Source: Streptomyces sp. NBC_00344 (GTDB taxonomy: Bacteria; Actinomycetota; Actinomycetes; Streptomycetales; Streptomycetaceae). Taken from it: a DNA stretch of 64,000 nt. Location: positions 5,105,501-5,169,500 of the forward strand of contig NZ_CP107996.1 in the NCBI RefSeq assembly GCF_036088315.1, read 5' to 3'. A program made the translations under genes and the position numbers. The notes under the pieces were generated by a model, which was not told the DNA's origin, did no database searches, and worked only from the letters and a program-made list of their open reading frames with translations. This document shows positions 61,972-64,000 of the stretch, one piece after another (position 1 is the stretch's first letter; each line of letters begins with the position of its first letter).

Positions 61972-61988
61972 TGATCGATGATCGATCA
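61972..61988. promoter_or_regulatory. 17-bp palindrome, candidate GntR operator of aceE
   Basis: TGATCGATGATCGATCA, perfect arms of eight around a central G, lies 99 bases before the aceE start and 91 bases after the GntR gene. GntR/FCD regulators bind such short palindromes, so the adjacent regulator is the obvious candidate. Confidence 0.65.
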
Positions 61989-62079
61989 AAGGGTTCGAGG
62001 GAAAATCTTTCCGGAAAGTAAAAAGTCGGCATGCGGTGCCACGAAGTGGGGCACGCAGTGCCTGGAACGCACGCCCAAA

Positions 62080-62703
62080 CTAGGCGCGGGGCGCACATCC
62101 GAGCACATGGTCCTTGACCAGCGGACCGATCTGCGGGTCCCGTCGCCTGAATGCCTCGACGAGTGCCTCGTGCTCCTCCGCGTATGACTTCTGCACCGTT
62201 CCCAGCCACCGGATCGACAACGCGGTGAACACCTCGATGCCGAGCGACTCCCAGGTGTGCAGCAGGACGCTGTTCCCGGCGGCCCGCACGAGTTCCCTGT
62301 GGAAGGCCACCGTGTGCCTCACCTGCGCGGCGCTGTCGGCCACCCGGTCCGCCGCGTAGAGCGCGGCGACCGGCGGTTCGAGCACCGAGACATCGGCGGC
62401 CAGCCGGTCCACGGCCAGTTCGGCCGCGATCTGTTCGAGACCGGCCCGGACCGGATAGCTCTCCTCCAGGTCCGCGGCGGTCAGATTCCGCACGCGTACA
62501 CCCTTGTTGGGGGCCGACTCGATGAGCCGCAGAGTCTCCAGCTCGCGCAGCGCCTCCCGCACCGGCGTCTGACTGACCTCCAGTTCCACGGCGATCCGCC
62601 GCTCCACGATCCGCTCACCCGGCTTCCAGCGCCCGCTGACGATGCCCTCCACGATGTGCTCGCGGATCTGCTCGCGCAGGGAGTGGATGACGGGCACGGT
62701 CAT
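62080..62703 (-). CDS. GntR-family regulator (FCD type)
   Basis: 207 residues from ATG 62703. The N-terminal winged helix is [20 protein letters not shown] and [20 protein letters not shown]. The C-terminal FCD domain has [20 protein letters not shown] and [20 protein letters not shown], with the Asp/His metal ligands. FCD regulators sense organic acids. Being directly upstream of aceE, it is a likely pyruvate- or lactate-responsive regulator, parallel to PdhR in enterics; that is inference. Confidence 0.92.
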   Translation of the reverse strand: MTVPVIHSLREQIREHIVEGIVSGRWKPGERIVERRIAVELEVSQTPVREALRELETLRLIESAPNKGVRVRNLTAADLEESYPVRAGLEQIAAELAVDRLAADVSVLEPPVAALYAADRVADSAAQVRHTVAFHRELVRAAGNSVLLHTWESLGIEVFTALSIRWLGTVQKSYAEEHEALVEAFRRRDPQIGPLVKDHVLGCAPRA

Positions 62704-63072
62704 GGCGGGTACTCCTTAGCGGGGGTGTGCACGAGGTTACCGGCGATTATCCCGTCGCAGTGATGGGTGTGACCGGCCTGGCACGGGAGGCGATCCGGGC
62801 GGAGCGAATTGACCATTCGTATCCGTACGGTGACCTGAAGCGACTGTGATGGGTGGCCGGATACGTCAATCGCTCTGTTTTGTGCCGGATGAACCGGTGG
62901 ATCAGCCGGTCGCAGCACGCTCGAACGGGCCAGGCGTATCGATCTCCCAACCAGGCCCGAACTGAGCGGCGTGATGAACGAAACCGTGCTGCGGATGCCA
63001 GTCGGAGATGCCATGTGACGCCGCGCGTGGGTAGAGGCCTCCGACAACCTCGCCGGACGCGGGGAAGTCTCG
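62704..63072. other. intergenic, no supported gene
   Basis: 369 bases between the GntR start and the permease stop. Open frames on both strands lack ribosome sites and homology. The GntR promoter should lie in the left part; nothing else was recognised. Confidence 0.5.
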
Positions 63073-64000
63073 TCAGCCGGCGCGTAGCAACTCGGTGTCT
63101 CCCTTGGCGCCGTTCACGACGAGCGCCGGCACGACGGCCACCACCAGGCCGGCGAGCCCGACGCCTCCCAGGACGCCCACAGCGGCGAAGCTGAATCCGA
63201 CGCCTCCACGGGTGACCTGAGTGATCGCGAGATTCACCAGCACATGAAGGGACAGCGCGCAGCAGGCCGCCGCAGCCGTGGGCAACAGCAGTTGGAACGC
63301 CTGCGCGAGGCGCAGAGTACGGGCGGGGGCGCCGGTCGCGACCAGCAAGCCGGTCGTCCTCGCACGGGAGAGGGCCGCATCGAAGGCAGCGATGATCAGG
63401 ACTCCCAGCAGCAGCACGCACACGGCCACAGTGGTACCCGTCGTGGCCACCACCAGTGGAGTGATCTCGGCTCGGATCTGATGGAGTTGGGCAGATGTAC
63501 TGTCCAACTGCGCGTGTGGATCGGCCGCGAGCAACCCGCCGCGCACCGAGTCCTCGGCAGTGGAGCGTTTCTCGGGGAACACCAGCAGCAGACCAGGAGT
63601 ACTTTGCGGCAGGTCGCGCAGGGCGGGCGAATCCGGGGGCAGGAGCAGCGTGGCGTCCAGCCGCGCTGCGCCGTCGACCGCCGGAAGGTCCAGAACCGCC
63701 CGCGGGGCGACCACGGTGAAAGTGGTGCCCTGGGTGCCGGCCGAGCTGTCAGTGAACACGGTGCTGGCTCCGGCGTGGAGATCGGGATCCAGCCCGCTTT
63801 GTGTGATCCTCATCGCAGCGCCCTGCCGACAGGCCGGGACATGACGTCCGAGCCAGGTGTCGATCCAGTGGCAGTCGGCCACCAGCACCGCGTTCAGCGA
63901 CGGCGCACCGGATGCGGTCGCTGCCGCCTGGTATCTGCGTACCGTGAGCGCCGCTCGGGCCCCGGGAACATGGCCTTTCGCTGCGGCGAGCACTGCCTTG
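63073..64000 (-). CDS. FtsX-like ABC transporter permease, C-terminal part (start outside window)
   Basis: The frame is open to the window edge, so about 309 C-terminal residues are seen. A long outer domain (TTFTVVAPRAVLDLPAVDGA, PPDSPALRDLPQSTPG) is followed by helices VVATTGTTVAVCVLLLGVLI, FQLLLPTAAAACCALSLHVL and FAAVGVLGGVGLAGLVVAVV, with the FtsX-type ARTTGLLVATGAPARTLRLA between the first two. This is the permease of a MacB/LolCDE-like exporter; the ATPase is not in view. GTG 63993 is an internal codon, not a proven start. Confidence 0.8.
   Translation of the reverse strand, partial: KAVLAAAKGHVPGARAALTVRRYQAAATASGAPSLNAVLVADCHWIDTWLGRHVPACRQGAAMRITQSGLDPDLHAGASTVFTDSSAGTQGTTFTVVAPRAVLDLPAVDGAARLDATLLLPPDSPALRDLPQSTPGLLLVFPEKRSTAEDSVRGGLLAADPHAQLDSTSAQLHQIRAEITPLVVATTGTTVAVCVLLLGVLIIAAFDAALSRARTTGLLVATGAPARTLRLAQAFQLLLPTAAAACCALSLHVLVNLAITQVTRGGVGFSFAAVGVLGGVGLAGLVVAVVPALVVNGAKGDTELLRAG

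Noticed and set aside
1..64000. CRISPR arrays, tRNA or rRNA genes, prophage genes, attachment sites
   Set aside because: No regularly spaced repeats, no cloverleaf-like sequences and no phage structural or integrase genes were seen on reading the window.

Overview
The window is high-GC actinobacterial DNA, almost certainly a Streptomyces chromosome. Codons end mostly in G or C. Several families are typical of the genus: a DUF397 protein paired with an XRE/DUF5753 regulator, a WhiJ-type small-gene neighbourhood, both type I and type II glutamine synthetases, the DUF4191-lipA-lipB block, and a homodimeric pyruvate dehydrogenase E1. From memory, the order glnII ... glnA - RDD - DUF4191 - small GlnR-family gene - lipA - lipB ... 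aceE - GntR matches the S. coelicolor SCO2210-to-SCO2182 stretch, so the right half looks like conserved core chromosome.

Positions 1-9200 are an accessory, decaying region. It opens with the 3' end of an RHS polymorphic toxin whose A+T-richer C-terminal tip is followed by a candidate immunity gene. A rearranged zone follows: a transposase scrap, a frameshifted HNH-nuclease fragment, a displaced toxin tail that overlaps a second immunity-like gene, and a degenerate IS630-type element. That element interrupts the end of a SUKH-like immunity gene. After an SDR gene and an XRE/DUF397 regulatory pair come two more decayed genes: a kinase-like gene with an in-frame TGA, and a small gene with an internal deletion.

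Positions 9200-24500 hold a set of secreted enzymes: GH64 beta-1,3-glucanase, GH92 alpha-mannosidase, GH89 alpha-N-acetylglucosaminidase, a DUF1996 protein and an S53 peptidase. Palindromes of LacI-operator type precede the GH64 and GH92 genes. The set would suit attack on fungal walls or glycoproteins. Inside it lies a large membrane protein whose N-terminal half resembles an ECF sigma factor. A clear paralogue sits at 53169-55160. This pair is the most unusual protein family in the window.

Positions 24500-38500 carry a LuxR/histidine-kinase pair divergent from an MMPL exporter, then an OmpR-type DNA-binding protein without a receiver domain, a previously easy-to-miss 58-residue gene, and glnII. 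They continue with housekeeping and hypothetical genes (Gfo/Idh/MocA oxidoreductase, ArsC-like, YihY, cupin, PrmC-like methyltransferase, FhuF-like, ArsR-like, Fpg/Nei, NTF2-like). A GH54 arabinofuranosidase with a ricin-type lectin domain follows at 38932.

Positions 40700-64000 are mostly core: GYD protein, glnA with a clear upstream GlnR box, RDD and DUF4191 membrane proteins, lipA/lipB (lipoate synthesis), a TPR-type regulator, an FAD oxidoreductase, TIGR01777, GNAT and DUF4240 proteins, the second sigma-like membrane protein, an SDR with an altered active site, a DUF3311/sodium-solute symporter pair, a WYL regulator, aceE with a 17-bp palindrome upstream, a GntR/FCD regulator and the end of an FtsX-like permease. 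Lipoate from LipA/LipB would be needed by the E2 partner of AceE. Nitrogen assimilation is represented three times: glnA, glnII and the SCO2195-like gene.
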